NCBI GenBank assembly: GCA_001931875.2
Contig: MSJH02000803.1
Span: 362-64,361, forward strand
Reading direction: 5' to 3'
From: Byssochlamys sp. IMV 00236
Taxonomy: Eukaryota > Ascomycota > Eurotiomycetes > Eurotiales > Thermoascaceae
DNA length: 64,000 bases
Shown: one piece after another, positions 1 to 12,115 of the stretch
Layout of the letters: the number at the start of each line of letters is the position of its first letter
Numbering within the stretch: position 1 is the stretch's first letter
Position numbers and translations under genes: made by a program
The notes under the pieces: model-generated
What the model was told of the DNA's origin: nothing
Seen by the model: only the letters and a program-made list of their open reading frames with translations
Database searches by the model: none

Positions 1-706
1 TAGCGAATAAATCTTGCGACACCGAGGAGGAGGAGGAGGAGGAGCAGCAGTGGCAGTGGCAGCAGCACAAAAAGGCCCAGTTCCAGCCCGCACGAGGGGG
101 CGTATAAACGACATTTAATAAATGATAAAATAAAACAAGAACTCTTCCCCCCTCAGTCCCTCACCAGCCACGAGGATTGATTCTTCTCCCGTTGAGTTGA
201 GCGGAATCGCCCTGGTGGGACTTCACGATCACAATCATCATAATAATTAATCCACCCGGTAGCAACTTCGGCAGCTCCCAGTTGGCCGAACCAGATCACC
301 TCGCAGTTTGGGTCGTCTGGAGTCGATGAACCCTCCCTTTCTGTGTTTCTCTCCAGAACGACACGAAGTTTACCAGAAGGGAACCCCATTATTCTCGCCG
401 TCTTCTACATTCCCTTGCGACTACTCGACGCCGGACGCGTCAGTGGCTCCTTGGGCCTGCATTGTTGCGGCTGCCGAGCCCCATTGGCAAGGCGGAAACA
501 CCGAAGCTATCCAGCTCGGACTATTATTACTATTCACCACCTGGACTGTGAACTAGACTAGCTATCGTCCTCGCTGTCCTCCTTTTTCTGTTCCGATTTT
601 CTCCCCTTCTACTTCTTGACATTGATCCAAGTACGCTGAGGTGCCCCGGGTCACGATCGCCGGGAGAGCTCCTCGTCCATTCATTCACGGCTGACGAACC
701 TCCACC
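1..706 (+). other. 5' flank and leader of the tricalbin gene
   Basis: I see no convincing gene here. The left edge carries a purine-rich GAG/CAG-type trinucleotide microsatellite (about 25-70). The stretch just before the start at 707 is CT-rich, as is common in promoters and 5' leaders of filamentous ascomycetes. Small open frames between 150 and 560 exist on both strands, but they overlap each other and show no recognisable domain. I treat the whole stretch as promoter plus 5' UTR. Confidence 0.5.
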
Positions 707-3700
707 ATGGCCGATCCCATCGAATCCGCCAAGAGCGAACTGAGACAGCAGGGCGCGGTTGAGACCGCCGAACGAGCCGCTCAGGATCCCCAATCCAACG
801 TGCGACCGGAAAATGTCGAGAAGGTCCTGATAGAGGAGAGCAGGAAAGCCGGTGCGCCAGCTTTCCAGTTCGATCCAGATGCACCCCCAGAGGAGAAGGC
901 CGCGCTGGCCAAATCGGTAAGCTGGCAAGACCGGGAATTGCAAATATCCAGCAAGCAAAACAATTAACTGACATGCGTCCCGTAGCGTCTCCCTCCAGGA
1001 TTTAGGGATCGGAAACCCAAAGGCATTGCCGTAGCCACAGATATCGTGAGTGTCAATGACCCTCTGCGCGCAAGAGTCCCCCGCTGACGGATCACAAAGG
1101 ATGATGGCACACCCGACAAGTACGATCTACCACCGCCCAGCAAAGGCGCTGAGATGGCCGTCACGCCTACGACGCCAGCCAACGGAGAGGCGAAAGGTGC
1201 TCCCGCAGAGATGACAGATGACTTGCGATACGCGCGCGACCGTACCGGCTGGGCTCCCCGCTTCGAGATCCAGAAGCCCGAGGGCGAAGAGGAGGCCACG
1301 TTACTTGACCACCAGGACTTCCTGGAAAGTAAACTGGATGATAAGTTCTTTGGAGGTAGGAGGCGCCCGTTGCCATTTGATCTGGATGAATGATGCTGAT
1401 GCTGGGTTATCATAGACTGGTACCATAATGCTGCGGTGATCGTCTTTGCCTGTCTGATGTCCTGGGTGGTCGCTGTCCTCGGTGGAGGACTGGCCTGGGT
1501 TTTTATCGTCATGGCTGCATGTAGTACTTACTACCGCACATCCATTCGCCGCGTCCGCCGTAACTTCCGTGACGATGTCTACCGTGAGATGGCCAAGCAG
1601 CGTCTGGAGACCGACACTGAAAGCTTGGAGTGGATCAACAGTTTCCTGGTTAAGTTCTGGCCCATCTACGCCCCGGTTCTCTGCGACACCATCATCAACT
1701 CGGTCGACCAGGTGCTCAGTACCGCTACTCCTGCGTTTCTGGACAGTCTCCGCTTGAAGACCTTTATCCTGGGCACGAAGCCCCCGCGTCTCGAGCACGT
1801 CAAGACGTACCCCAAGACCGAGGTCGACACCGTGATCATGGATTGGAAGTTCAGCTTCACGCCCAACGATGTTATGGACCTGACAGCGCGCCAAATCAAG
1901 GACAAGGTCAACCCCAAGGTCGTTCTGGAGGTCAGAGTCGGAAAGGGTGTCGTCAGTAAAGGCCTCGACGTTATCGTGGAGGACTTCGCCTTCTCCGGTT
2001 TGATGAGAGTCAAGGTCAAGCTGCAGATCCCCTTCCCGCACATTGAGCGAGTGGATGTTTGCTTCTTGGAGCGCCCGGACATCGACTACGTTTGCAAACC
2101 TCTCGGTGGTGACACCCTCGGATTCGACATCAACTTCATCCCCGGTCTCGAGTCCTTCATTAAGGAGCAGATCCACGGTAACCTCGCCCCGATGATGTAC
2201 GCTCCCAATGTCTTCCCGGTCGAAATCGCGAAGATGTTGGCAGGTAACCCGGTCGACCAGGCCATTGGTGTCGTTGCAGTTACCCTCCATGGAGCCCGTA
2301 GTCTCAAGAACACTGATAACTTTGCGGGTACTCCTGATCCGTATGCGGTCGTCTCGATCAATAATCGCACTCCGCTCGGACGCACCAAGACGGTTCAGGG
2401 CAATGCTAACCCGAAGTGGAACGAGACAATCTACGTTATCGTCACTTCTCTCACGGATGCCCTCACGATTCAGGTCTACGACTTCAACGAGTTCCGAAAA
2501 GATAAGGAACTTGGAGTTGCAAACTTCGCTCTCGACCAACTGGAGGAGGTACCGGAACATGAGAATGTCACTCTAGAAGTCATGGCCAGTGGCCGTTCGC
2601 GAGGTGCCGTTATGGCTGATGTCCGTTTCTTCCCTGTCCTGGAAGGAAGAACAAACGACGCCGGCCAACTCGAGCCGCCGCCAGAGCTCAACAGCGGTAT
2701 CGCACGATTCACGATCGAGCAGGCCAAGGACCTGGATGGCTCCAAGAGTATGGTCGGCGCTCTGAACCCATACGCTGTCCTCTTGCTCAACGGAAAGGAG
2801 ATCCATATCACCAACAAGCTGAAGCGCACCAACAACCCGATCTTCCAGAACGCGTCCAAGGAATTCCTCGTCACTGATCGCAAGTCCGCGCGACTGGGTC
2901 TCGTCATCAAGGACGACCGAGGCATTGTGACTGACCCGATCATTGGTCGCTACCAGATCAAGTTCAATGATATGATGAAGCTGATGGCGAAGGGCCACGA
3001 ATGGTTCCATCTTTCAGGCGCCAAGACCGGTCGCGCCAAGATGAAGCTTGAGTGGAAGCCTGTCGCGCTCAGAGGCATTGCTGGCGGTGCTGGTTACATG
3101 GACCCTATCGGTGTTATGCGGCTGCATCTGCAGAGCGCCAATGACCTCCGGAACCTGGAGACTATGGGTAAATCCGACCCTTACGTGCGTGTCTTGGTTA
3201 ATGGCTTGGAGAAGGGCCGTACTGTCACTTTCAAGAACAATCTCAATCCTGACTGGGATGAGGTTGTTTACGTGCCTATCCACAACAACCGTGAAAAGAT
3301 TACCCTGGAGGTCATGGATGAGGAGACTCTTGGCAAGGATCGCTCACTTGGTTTGGTGGACCTGTCCGCGGGAGACTACGTCCGCCAAGACGAGACTGGA
3401 GAGTATGAAATCGACGATGAGAAGCAGCTCATCAAGAGCGGACTCACTCTAGGCCGCAGTGGCATCAAGGGTTACCTCAACTACACGGTTGCATTCTACC
3501 CGGCCCTCCATGTCGTTGACCCGGCAGAAGAAGCCGAGAATGAAGAAGAGGGAGCGGAAGAGCCTAATGGCACTAGCACTGACGGAGAGTCTAAGCGCAC
3601 CAAGAGCCTTCACTCGAAGAACCCCAGTGAAGTCTCGAGGCCCAAGAGCGCTGTCTCTACGGAGGCACCCAAACTCAATGGTGACAGTCAGGCAGCCCTC

Positions 3701-5677
3701 GAGCCAAAGAGTCCTGCAATCCTTGAGCCAAAGAGCCCCGGCCTGGAACCCCCGAGTCCCAGAACAGATGCAGATTCCGATACTGCGTCGATTCTGTCGA
3801 CCAAGTCAGTGCCAAAGGTCTACCTTTCTGCGCAGGATCTGCCTCAGTACCGTATGTTATATCCAGCGCAATACACGTTGATTCGTAGAGCTAACAAGCA
3901 GCAGAGTCCGGTTTCCTGGTGTTCAAGATTATCCATGGCGAGCTTTCGCATTCCAATGTGCAGCTCGAAGTCCTTATGGACGACCATCTATTTGCTGATT
4001 ATACATCCGCTAAGGTTCATTCGAAATCTGTCAACTTCGAAGACTGTGAGTTTACACTGCTGCCGATTTTTCATAGTGGTCGCTGCTAACTATCCTGAAG
4101 TCGGCGACGCATTTGTGCGTGAACTCGACGCTTCCAAGATTACTCTTCGCCTTGTAGAGAAGACCGACAAGGAGGGCGATGATAATCACACTATTGCCAA
4201 ATTGACAGGAGAGACGTTGCCTACGTTGCAGCGCTGCTTGTATACCCCCACGGAGCTTACCCTCCGGTCTGACGAGGGTGCTGTCAGCAAGGTTACCGTC
4301 AGCCTCCGTTACATCCCCGTCAAGATGGATCTCGATCCTCGCGAGAGTATCAACAACTCTGGAACGCTCCGCGTGGACGTGCTCGACGCCGCCGATCTGC
4401 CATCTGCGGACCGCAACGGCTACAGTGATCCTTACTGCAAATTCAAGCTGGCGGGTAAGGAGGTCTACAAGACCAAGGTGATGAAGAAGACTCTTCATCC
4501 GGCCTGGAACGAGTTCTTCGAGACCCCCATTAAGTCTCGCATTGGCGCAGATCTCCGCTGTGATGTCTACGACTGGGACTTTGGTGAGAAGGCCGACTAT
4601 CTGGGTGGTACTGGTGTCGACCTTGAACAGCTGGAGCCATTCAAGAACCAGGAGGTTTCCCTGCCTTTGGATGGGAAGTCTGGTGCCATTCGCCTGAGAA
4701 TGCTGTTCAGGCCATCCTACGTGACCCGTTCGCGCATGGGAAGCTCCACGTTCTCTGGAACGTTCGCCACTCCAGGCAAGATTGTCGGTGCACCCGTTAA
4801 GGGCGTCACTGCTGTCGGAGGTGGTGTCATTAAGGGCGCCTCTTTCCTCAAGCGCGGAGTGATGGGCATCGGAGGTCGCAAGAAGGAGGCCACCGAACAG
4901 GTCGATGAAGATGATTCCAAGTCGATCCGCACAACTAACGGAGCGGAACCGCCTAGTCCGCCGTCTCAGCCCAATACATCACAAGTTGACGGTGCTGCTG
5001 CTGCTGCTGCCACCGCCGCCGCTGCTGGCGCTGCTGGCGCTGCTGGTGTTGGTGCCACTGGTGCCACTCTGGTTGAATCCACGTCCAGTTCGACTCAGCG
5101 ACAGCACAGCCGGACTCGTAGTATCGCATCTCAGTTCGGCGACCGACTTGGTGTCGGCGGCAAGGGTGACGCCGGTACGGCTACGTTCACTATTGTCTCA
5201 GCCAATGGCTATCCTGCCAACACCAACGTCCGTGTGCACGTTAAGGCGCTTGGAGCCAAGGGCGCCAAGGAGGTGCACAAGACGAAAGCTATCAAAGCCA
5301 ACAGTGCTGGCGAGGTCCAGTTCGACGCGAGCAAGGAGACTTTCAGCGTCTCCAACACTTCGGCTGAAGCTCAGTATCAGCTTCACGTGGTCGACCATGT
5401 GACGTTTGGTTCGAGCCCAGTCCTGGGCGAGGCGTTGTTCTTCGTTGACGACCAGGGCTCCGTCGCTGGCAAGGAGAAGTCCATCAGGGTCGGTGATGGC
5501 AACATCGTCGTCAAGAGTAGTTTCACTCCCTCTGAAAGCGGAGGTAGACCCGGAACGTCATACTCCAACCACGGCGATGCCACTTCTGACGCCCCTGACA
5601 GTCCCGACTCCAAGAGAGCTGGACGCCGGAGCTTCCTCGGCAAGAAGAGCGTCAGCTCCGTTTACGGAGGCCAATAA
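707..5677 (+). CDS. Tricalbin: SMP and multi-C2 domain membrane-contact protein
   Basis: Predicted exons are 707-916, 986-1045, 1100-1355, 1416-3851, 3905-4045 and 4101-5677, giving 1559 aa with every junction in phase. A hydrophobic hairpin at about residues 180-212 (VIVFACLMSWVVAVLGGG onwards) is followed by an SMP lipid-transfer domain (about 230-440). Three C2 domains start near 457, 602 and 741, each with a DPY- or NPY-type core, then comes a charged Ser/Pro linker (880-970). A degenerate C2-like segment (972-1100), a last clear C2 (from about 1120, NGYSDPYCKF) and a low-complexity tail complete it. This order is that of yeast Tcb1-3, which anchor cortical ER to the plasma membrane and move lipids. 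The two internal introns are supported because reading through them breaks the degenerate C2 segment. An Ala-rich run near 1332-1357 is encoded by a GCT/GCC microsatellite. Identification is firm; the paralogue is not assigned. Confidence 0.93.
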
Positions 5678-6347
5678 ATCTTGGTCGCTGCAAAAAGCGA
5701 CGCGATTATTCTGAATGAGTGCTAATGACTTTTGAGGTTACTATCTATATACAGTTAGTTGTCCGTGGTTCCTGCGTTTGGACAGTTTGTTCTGTTCGCT
5801 ACCAGCAAAGAGCGGGATGGTTTAAAAAAAAGCTTGATTTTGAAGCGATAGAGAAAGGTGATGAAAAAGTGGGATCGAATTGGATCCCACGATACATACA
5901 GTGTATCTCCGCCTATGACTCCCCTTTTTGATCAAGCGCTAGTTAGTTTTGTGTTGTTATGTCTGTTGGCTGGCCGGGAGGTCCTATGATATCCTTTAGA
6001 CGCTTTTTCCTATTTTTCCTTGTTTCATCCCGTCCTGCATTGAGGTTCGGCCTTTTGTCATCATTTTCTAGCAAAGCGTATACTTAGCATAGCGTAATTA
6101 CAATCAATTCATGATGAATATCATTAGTTAGCATTTGGAGTAAAGTAATTAATCATAGACTAGCATAAAACCCGTATTTCTCGAAGACCTATCTAGGCCT
6201 TCTGCATACAAGATAAATAGCACACTGTTAGTTAATTAGTGGCTCTAGTCGTAGACACATTACTAACTAGTCAAATGAAATGAGTAACTAACTAGCGAAC
6301 CTAGCAAACAACCCAAGGTAAAACTCTAGACCGAACACCACGAACTC
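5678..6347. other. Convergent intergenic region, AT-rich
   Basis: This is the 3' region between the plus-strand tricalbin gene and the minus-strand trypsin-like gene. It contains many short GTTAGTTA/ACTAACTAG-type words (6220-6300) and a small palindrome around GTGGGATCGAATTGGATCCCAC-like sequence near 5868-5890. I see no gene. It probably holds both polyadenylation regions. Confidence 0.5.
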
Positions 6348-8415
6348 TCATTGAAACCAATCGCCGTAGGCATCCCCGAAGATCCTCACTTTAGTAGCTC
6401 CTGTCATCTTCTTGATATCATTGAAGAGGTCAACGATATGGGTGAAATAAGAAATGGACCGAAGCATGTTCCCACCAAAAACCATGCCGACAACACCTCC
6501 GTGGTTGTTAAAGATCAGTGCCCCAGAGTCACCCTCCTGGGAGAACCAGTCTCCGTGGCGTCCACACACCGAGTGTTCAAGTGTCTTATGCGTTTCCCAC
6601 TTGCCGTTCACAAATTTCCTTGCGATAACGGCGGAATGGAGGCCATTGTATTCGCCGACTGAATATCCAGTCGTGCGGCCAGCTTTGAAGAGGGGCGCGC
6701 CATGAGGGATAGACTCTCCCCAAGAAGAGGACAGAATCAGGCTCGAAGCCCCGGGGTCCATCGGGAGGTTGATGACAGGTGTACCATAAGCCAGTACCTT
6801 TTTTTATTTGCCTCGTTAGTACTGGTAGCTAACATGGGATTACGTTACTCACTTCGTTGGCGGTGGAAGCTCGCTGCGGTCTCACTTGAATGAGAGCCCA
6901 GTCGAGACATGTCGTTAGAGAAGAATGCTTGATGGTGGTCACTGGCTCGTGTCTGTATCCAGAAGCACTGAAGATATGACCGAGTTCATGGTCATTTTGA
7001 CTCATAAACTGCTGAATGCGTTGGATCCGTTTCTCATATTCTTCTTTGCGGCGTACGGATACTTCGTATTTTCTCATGTCGGGAGGGATGACGAAGTTGT
7101 TCGCATCCAAGTCATTCTTAATCCTGCGATATGTGGCGTCATTCAGTATTTCCGTCACCGAATTTCTCTGATTCTCCAAATCTCTGGTGATATCTTTTTC
7201 TGTGGGCTGGTCCACATGGAGTAATCTTCGGGCATTGTTGTCTGCCGCACGTATGCCGTTTATATACCAGTTCTTCAGCTCTAGGAAGTGTGTGAGTAAC
7301 AATTCCTGACTGCGTTTCGTTCTGAAGGAAGTAGATAGATAGATGGATTACTCACGAGCTTGATCAGCAGTTGGGACAGAATTGAGTCCCGGGTCGACAC
7401 AGTGGAAGCATGTCAGGCCAAACTTTTCCCATTGGTTTGTACGGGGATTTTCGATTTCAATCCAGCCGGCGAATGTCCCCGCAGCCTTATTATTATTATT
7501 ATTAGATCCATGGACTCCAAGGCTTACTCCTGCTTGTGCGCCAGTCTTATAGAGGTCCAAGGGATGAGCCACCTGTTTCACTACCGCGCCTGGCCCTATG
7601 CTTACACCCACGCTCCAAAGGCCCAGACTGTTAAGAAGGTGTACAATGCTTTCACGCAGTACTTTCCAGTTTCTCTGGGCCCTCCTTTCCACGGACAAGA
7701 TGACTGTCGGTGGGTTATCATCCCGGCGTTCTTCGTAGCCCATTCGGAAGCAGTCGATGGCATTGACGTCTGTAGTAATATCCATTGCCAGGATACGATC
7801 GAGAACGTGAGGCCACATGCGATAAATAGCATCTGTATGTTTGGTGGGAAAATAAAAAGGAGGTTGGAAGGCACGCCTACTGGCTATTTCGACGGAATAC
7901 TGATATAAGCCCTCTCTCACCAAAAGCCTTCGAATCGACCGACACGCATCAATCCACCTGTTACCAGATGGACGATGCTCCGTCAAGACAACCACCGTCG
8001 GAGTGGGGCTCATCTCAGGGTCAATTGTAGATATACGACCACAGAAGTCTAGAAATTGAGGTTCGATATCGTAAGATCGGAGGATGTCAGAAATCACTCG
8101 GACAAGATGAAGACCACGACTGTCCATCGGGGATGAAAAGGGTGATGATCTGTATAGCTCAACACTTCGCACAGGGACATGGCAGAGATAAGGACCTCCA
8201 GCCCGGAAGTCCTCATCGACGAGCCCATCAGGAAGCTCAGCGCTGTCCGCGTCGTTACTGGAGTCGCGGTTCTTTCGACGCCTCCCGTCTCGCAGCGGGG
8301 ATATTGATGAGGTATCATCAGATTCAGACGAAGGCGGAGATACCGAAGGGCTGGCGTATGCCAGTAGGACTTCTGAGCCCCTGTTGCGACGGGTGGAAGT
8401 TGCTGTGGTGGCCAT
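6348..8415 (-). CDS. Trypsin-fold serine peptidase-like protein with long N-terminal region
   Basis: Exons on the minus strand are 8415-7352, 7309-6853 and 6797-6348, giving 656 aa. The first ATG is at 8415; an upstream in-frame TTG at 8451 was not used. The chymotrypsin-fold triad can be read as His338 in LTCFHCV, Asp491 in LDWALIQV and Ser598 in EGDSGALIF. No other domain is recognised in the first 300 residues, which are Ser-rich at the start and carry a short Asn run encoded by a TTA/TAA-type microsatellite near 7490. About 150 residues, charged and probably helical, separate His from Asp, where classical trypsins have about 45. There is no obvious signal peptide, so a cytoplasmic role is likely; the substrate is unknown. 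The first intron is only 42 nt and uses a GTAATC donor. An upstream GTGAGT donor there breaks the frame, so that junction is the weakest point. Confidence 0.72.
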
Positions 8416-8654
8416 GTTGAATGTTAGAGGTCCAGGTAAGAGTCTCGCCAACTAACTAAGGAGTTCTCATTTTTGGTCGAGTGGCAGAAAGCCCGATATT
8501 GAACAAGATACTGGAAATGTAGACGAGACCTTTTTTCAGAAGAGGAGGATGTGGGGGAGATCGAGATGATGGAGATGAGTGAGGAAGAATGAAGAAGGAA
8601 AAAAGCATTCTGAGCTCCTATAAGTAGTACTGTAGGCCGTCAGGCAGCACTGTC

Positions 8655-8910
8655 ATTGCTACTTTCCAGTTTGGTCATTCACTACTTGGATATGGAAACT
8701 ACCGCCTACTATGGCGTACTAGACCTTTTTTGGATGAAGTTGGAGGTTGCCCAGGTGTTCCCGTCCAGTTTGATTGATATTCACTGCTTGCATAGAGTAA
8801 CTATAGTGATCGTATGTATACTCTAGGGAAACTCCCGTCCACTATCATTGTACTAAGCCTTTTTCGGATGAAGTTTGCAGGTAATTGCTTACTTTCCAGT
8901 TTGGTCATAC
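8655..8910. repeat. Interleaved short direct repeats
   Basis: TACTTTCCAGTTTGGTCAT occurs at about 8660 and again, with one change before it, at about 8890. A second word, GTACTA followed by CCTTTTT and GGATGAAGTT, occurs near 8716 and 8850. The copies are similar but not identical, and their spacings differ (about 230 and 134 nt). This suggests an old duplicated element rather than a clean tandem array. They lie upstream of the minus-strand trypsin-like gene and could contain regulatory sites. Confidence 0.5.
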
Positions 8911-9704
8911 ACACATAGATTAGTTAATAATATACAGATTACCATAGTATGGATACGCAGGCTGCAGGACTGCCAAAAAGGGTAATTTATGCCTGAGGCA
9001 TTACATGTCTACGTACGTCAGGCATCGACGAGATATGATATGCCGGCAACTGAATTGTGGCTGGTGAAAACTACAGAAAGCTTCTATATACACAAATCTA
9101 GGCCAAGATTCGAGAAAAAAGAGCGGGTCTTGAACGAGTGCTTTGTTACGGCAGCGGATGCGCTGTACGCAACAGTCTCGTCCATCTGGGCAAGTTTGGT
9201 GCGGGATGCGTTAAAAGTGACGACTTTTAATAAGCCCAATTTGCTGCATGCAGAACGTAATCGCTTAAATTATATATATATATATATATATCCCGAGAAA
9301 TTAACTATATAGAAGTGGTAGTTAGTATCTGTTGGCTATTATCCCGTCTGTAAATAGTAAATACATACTGTAAGCTGAGATTTTTATCCTTTGACTCGGG
9401 AATATATCTATCTATCTATCTGCATCGAGAACGGGATTTAAGTATTGTATTCTATCTCCTAGTTATAGTCTGTAGTTATTTACTGGATAACTAGGTGTGA
9501 ACAGTTTATATCATATACGCAATCGGACGGTGGAAAATCTTAATACATCAGTGTAGCTAATACAATCTACCAAGGGCAATATATTAAGCATAATGTAAAT
9601 ACCAACGATCTATTATTTATCAATTTACGACGGGTTCTTTAAATCCCAAGTTATAAGATAGAACCTATTAGATTACTAGATTTCTAGATTCTTTATATAA
9701 GTAA

Positions 9705-9812
9705 AGATAAATATGGGATCAAATCCCCCCCCTAGACTTAGAAGCAAGCAAGTAAGCAATTCAAGTTGCTCAGGTTAGATCTTGCTTCCGTGCTAAAGGA
9801 TAGAATTCGACA
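9705..9812. repeat. Dispersed repeat, copy 1
   Basis: A block of about 100 nt resembles 45187-45271 in this window. Shared words in order are AGATAAATA, GG.TCAAATCCCCCC, CTAGA, GCAAGCAA, GCAATTCAA, CTTGCTTCCGTGCT, AGGAT and ATTCGACA. The TCAAATCCCC part resembles a tRNA T-arm (B box), which would fit a tRNA-derived SINE, but I see no matching A box. No target-site duplication was identified. Confidence 0.6.
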
Positions 9813-11830
9813 AAGGGGATGGTATATATATATTTCTATATCCATCTGGCTTATTACTACTAAACGTATAAGATAAATACCGTTATCTCAAGCGCGGCTC
9901 GAACTCAAGTCAGATTCCATAATTCACTAGTGTGATATATCGGCGAGTCGCCATCTAGTATTCTTCAGTACATATTACTTGCGGATTTAATTTGATTGAT
10001 TCGCGTATGCGCCAGAAGATTAGTAGGCTACTACTGGAAAGATAGTATTGTCTCTACCTAACTCTGGATTAATATCGAAAGATATAGAAAGGCCAGTTCG
10101 TTTCTCGAGTCTATCTAGCATCACTTTGGCGCTGAGACAATGGATTGTTCTGGAGTTTCGGATGGGTCATATCATAACTCGCGTGACTGGACTGTGAACC
10201 GGCCAAGACATTCTACTTAGCCTACCCATCTAACCCCATGTTTTACTTGGATGCTGTTGGAGACTCAGAGTTACATACTACATACTCTATTCTCTGTACC
10301 ATAGAGTACCAGTACTCCAGTAGGTAGTCAACTAGTCTGTATTAAACCAGGTTATTATTAGTAACCTCTGCCGCTTTTCTGGAATCTGAAACCTCATTCC
10401 TTGCCCGGCGGAATTATTAATCCCGAAGCCCACAAAGATCCATCTCGACTCCCTGCGACGGACGCCAAGTCTCCTGGAAGCTTCCAGCCAAGAAGAAAGA
10501 GGGTATCTATCCGGGCCGCTTTCGAACCTGTTCCCTAGGGCATTTTGCCGGGTTGGAATCCCGCAACTTGGACTGAAAGGAGATTAGCAGGGTTTGCTAG
10601 GACCTCGTAGTATGGACTATCTATGGATAGTAATTTGGTGGGGGGTGTAACATGGTGGGCGCTGCAGGTGATAGCTAATAATACTGTAATATACATAATA
10701 ATATCAGCACGGAGGCCACTTATCTTAATTATTGTGGGACGAGACTGCCACGAGGAGATGAGGTCTGACTGGAAATGGCAAAGTAGTTCAACACTAGAGC
10801 ATAGATAGTATAGGTGCAACTGGGAGTTGGTTTCACGGTTCTGGGATCTGAGACTCGAAAAGCTTCCTTTGCTCAAGGTGTCCATGAGCCCCCACCGCTT
10901 TCCGTATCCGGCATAACTCTGGACGTTTCACAGCTCAGCTCAGAACATGATGATAATAATACCATACTCTATCAACTGCGACGCAATGATAATACCAGCT
11001 TATGCTATCCGGAGTCCCATGTGGGAGCAGATCAGATAGATCTGCGGACCCGGATCTGCACATCTCTTTCCGTTTCCATGTGCGGTTGGAGATCGAAAAA
11101 CTCTTCATTAGTATTCCGTATCGGATAAAAAGTCGAAGCTTGACGCCTCCCCGGTACTGAACCGCTAATTCTGTATGGCCTGAGTCCTGATTGCTTGGAG
11201 ACTATGCTGAGATAGATTATTGCACTTCTCGCTTCTACACTCCTGAACGTCTTCCAGACCGAAGTTGAGTCGCCCCTCAGCCCCTGAACTTTGCTCAAGC
11301 AAGGCCCCCGCTTGAGACATTGATACGAGCAAGCAGAAAGCCGTTGTTAGGCATGATCAATAGCGTCACGGAAGATGACAGCCACCGCAGCTGCGTGGAT
11401 GCGGCTGCTCAGCGCCACAACTAACGGCTCTAATCATGGTGGTTCATCGTATTTGTGACAGTCGCAGTAAGGCTGAATGTCACAACCAGCAATGAGCGGC
11501 AAGCAGAGAGAAGAAAATTTCGAACTTGGTTCCCGTATTTCTACAGGTGGAAACAGGGCTCAGGAGCAGAAACTACATCTCCCCCACCGATCGTCCTGAG
11601 AGAGAGGTATATACTTAGAACTCGTCAGCGTGCGTGTGCCAAGCGATCCGTCCATGGCACCCGGCATCGCCCGTCCAAGGAAGCTTAGAGGAAGTAAGGA
11701 ACTGGCCAGAGCGCCGACATCATGGGCTTGACACTGGGCCCCACGAGGCGTCAAAGAGGGGAAATGGAAAGGTGAAGGTCTGCGGGCGCCAGCTGTCACG
11801 CAGAAAAGGTATCTATTATCGTTATTATTA

Positions 11831-12115
11831 TTATCGCTTATTGCGGCGCAGCGTAGCAGTCCGTTCCTGAGACTGCAGTTCGACTAGGTCATCTCCGGGA
11901 ATCAGAATATCAGATTGCTGAGCTGTCGACCACAGCACCAATGAACGCAGAGACGAATCAGGACAACGGCATGGACGAACGTGGGTCGACGGCCTGCTCG
12001 AGGGTTCTTCGAACAGCATCGCCGGTCCGAGGTGGGGGAGAGGAATCTCGGGGAGCTTCCACTGGGGGCTCTCTGGGAGCATGGAAAAAGGGGTCTGTGG
12101 CTGGCGCAGATCCAT
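11831..12115 (-). CDS. Possible small hypothetical protein (94 aa)
   Basis: An ATG-initiated single-exon frame encodes 94 aa that are Pro/Leu-rich at the start (MDLRQPQTPFSMLPESPQW) and contain a CRCPDSS segment; the end is basic. I recognise no domain, signal peptide or membrane segment. It is the only frame in the surrounding gene-poor region with a balanced amino-acid composition, and it lies divergent to the UGPase promoter. It could equally be chance; RNA evidence would decide. Confidence 0.25.
   Translation of the reverse strand: MDLRQPQTPFSMLPESPQWKLPEIPLPHLGPAMLFEEPSSRPSTHVRPCRCPDSSLRSLVLWSTAQQSDILIPGDDLVELQSQERTATLRRNKR

Larger units (their letters stand above)
8416..11830. other. 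Gene-poor AT-rich intergenic region with short repeats
   Basis: I see no supportable gene over about 3.4 kb. It contains two copies of a CTTTCCAGTTTGGTCAT word (near 8660 and 8890), two copies of a GTACTA..CCTTTTT..GGATGAAGTT word (near 8716 and 8850), a TA dinucleotide run (about 9272-9292), an ATCT tetranucleotide run (about 9405-9420), and one copy of a dispersed repeat (9705-9812). The open frame at 8989-9312 ends in the TA microsatellite and looks accidental. The base composition and lack of long frames suggest decayed mobile-element DNA. Confidence 0.5.

Noticed and set aside
308..561. Overlapping small frames upstream of tricalbin
   Set aside because: No domain, mutual overlap, and they lie in the expected promoter and leader.
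1301..2560. 419-codon antisense open frame inside tricalbin
   Set aside because: It mirrors the C2/SMP coding exon. Its composition (Asp/Val/Gly-rich) is the typical shadow of a GC-rich sense frame, and it has no domain.
8989..9312. 107-codon frame in AT-rich DNA
   Set aside because: It ends in a TA dinucleotide microsatellite (IYIYIY) and has no recognisable domain or splice context.
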